From assembly GCA_947479085.1 (NCBI GenBank), contig CANJYB010000012.1:1-64000 (forward strand): a DNA stretch of 64,000 nucleotides, read 5' to 3'. Under the pieces are notes generated by a model. That model did no database searches. It saw only the letters and a list, made by a program, of their open reading frames with translations, and was not told the DNA's origin. This stretch comes from Bacteroidota bacterium. GTDB taxonomy: Bacteria; Bacteroidota; Bacteroidia; 2-12-FULL-35-15. Shown in pieces: positions 63,158 to 64,000 of this stretch; positions within the stretch are counted from its first letter, which is position 1, and every line of letters starts with the position of its first letter. Made by a program: the position numbers and the translations under genes.

Positions 63158-63964
63158 ATGAAACATTTTCTCCTCTTTGCTCTTCTTGTTTTTCTATCTC
63201 CTGCTCTTGTTTCTGCGGGTACGCTTGTACTCGAAGGGAAATATCAAAGTAAAAATTTATATGTTTTAAACGGACCCATGGAAAATGGCGTAGGATTCTG
63301 TACCTATGAAGTTTCCATTAATGGCGAAGTATCCACTGATGAAGTTAATTCAAGTTCATTTGAAATAGATTTTTCTCAATTCCAGATTAAACCGGGAACT
63401 CCTGTTATTGTTAAAATAAAACACAAAGATGATTGCAGCCCCAGGGTTATTAATCCTGAAGTACTGCAGCCTCGCGCCACTTTCGAAGTGGTGGATATTA
63501 ATATTGATAAAAATGGAATTTTTAATTGGTCCACTAAAAATGAAATGGGTTCTCTGCCTTACATTGTAGAACAATACCGTTGGCATAAATGGATTGAAAT
63601 AGGTGAGGTTACCGGTAAAGGGAATATTGATAAAAACAGTTATTCATTTAAATTATTGCTTCATTCCGGGGAAAATAAATTTCGTGTCCGCCAAGTGGGG
63701 TATGGCGATATTTCAAAGAAATCCAGTACCGTTAGTTTCATTTCAAGCGTTCCGGAACCTACTTATATTATGGGCAAAGATACCAAGGGTATACTTTTTT
63801 CAGGTGAAACACTTTACGAAGTATATGATGCCTATGGTAGAGTTTTAAAACGGGGTTATGGTCGAAACCTCAATATTTCTAATCTGGTAAAAGGAAATTA
63901 TTATTTATGTTATGATAATGTAATTACTGATTTTGTAAAAAAGGGTAAACCTTTCTTTGATTAG
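63158..63964 (+). CDS. Secreted protein of unknown function
   Basis: A 268-residue protein. A signal peptide (residues 1-20, ending VSAG) is followed by beta-rich sequence; residues 20-110 and 110-195 may be two immunoglobulin-like folds. The C-terminal 70 residues (GETLYEVYDAYGRVLKRGYG...NLVKGNYYL) resemble the pattern of a T9SS type A tail (a YDxxGRxxKxG strand, then a LxxGxYYL strand), though no PNP motif is present and the end KGKPFFD is unusual. Export is likely; the route and function are uncertain. Confidence 0.65.
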   Translation: MKHFLLFALLVFLSPALVSAGTLVLEGKYQSKNLYVLNGPMENGVGFCTYEVSINGEVSTDEVNSSSFEIDFSQFQIKPGTPVIVKIKHKDDCSPRVINPEVLQPRATFEVVDINIDKNGIFNWSTKNEMGSLPYIVEQYRWHKWIEIGEVTGKGNIDKNSYSFKLLLHSGENKFRVRQVGYGDISKKSSTVSFISSVPEPTYIMGKDTKGILFSGETLYEVYDAYGRVLKRGYGRNLNISNLVKGNYYLCYDNVITDFVKKGKPFFD

Positions 63965-64000
63965 TTACCTTCTCCTTCTTTCCTTCACTGGAATTAATTA

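Overview
The window is a bacterial chromosome segment from the phylum Bacteroidota. The signs are several secreted proteins with type IX secretion (T9SS) C-terminal tails, many -7 boxes of the form TAnnTTTG in place of sigma70 boxes, an AT-rich genome with weak Shine-Dalgarno sites, a short NuoG, and the gene orders rimP-nusA-infB and sufS-sufE-DUF59-DUF2480. Order or family cannot be fixed from the sequence alone.

Layout. 1-2271: a broken accessory stretch with the end of a secreted M43 metalloprotease, an integron attC-like palindrome, a small Cys4 protein and a uracil-DNA-glycosylase-like protein fused to the remnant of a STAS domain. 2416-4359: potassium transporter kup. 4436-18378: a complete nuoA-N complex I operon with an extra membrane-anchored diheme cytochrome c gene between nuoG and nuoH. 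18477-24326: two T9SS cargo genes (one split by an in-frame stop), a toxin-antitoxin pair flanked by direct repeats, an unrecognised protein, and a 21-bp tandem array with covarying palindromes. 24327-29159: rimP-nusA-infB with a likely attenuator. 29402-34411: a small membrane protein, a suf iron-sulfur operon invaded by a four-helix-bundle gene cassette, a second 21-bp tandem array and an rRNA-methyltransferase-like gene. 34567-36579: gltX, folB and tRNA-Cys.

36567-50379 is an integrative element of about 13.8 kb inserted into the 3' end of tRNA-Cys. It is bounded by a 16-bp direct repeat, and a tyrosine integrase lies at the far end. Its cargo is a restriction-modification locus: one operon of XRE regulator, McrB-like AAA+ motor and LlaJI-like nuclease converges on a second operon of XRE regulator and two D12-type adenine methyltransferases. 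Between this cargo and the replication/maintenance genes (HTH, DUF3987, viroplasmin, IS630-like, RadC/JAB) lies about 0.9 kb of non-coding DNA. It holds three diverged copies of a roughly 200-bp repeat with conserved internal inverted repeats. I saw no relaxase or conjugation genes.

Beyond the element are a DnaQ/GIY-YIG nuclease and an SOS-type mutagenesis cluster: a LexA-like XRE-S24 repressor, dinB and a short dnaE. A perfect 29-bp palindrome sits over divergent promoters next to the repressor gene, and a MITE-like palindrome lies between dinB and dnaE. The window ends with a DPP IV peptidase, metG, an LD-carboxypeptidase and two envelope-associated genes of unknown function.

The best candidates for something undescribed are the three-copy structured repeat next to the viroplasmin gene in the island, the paired-operon restriction system, the cytochrome c inside complex I, and the covarying palindromic 21-bp array.
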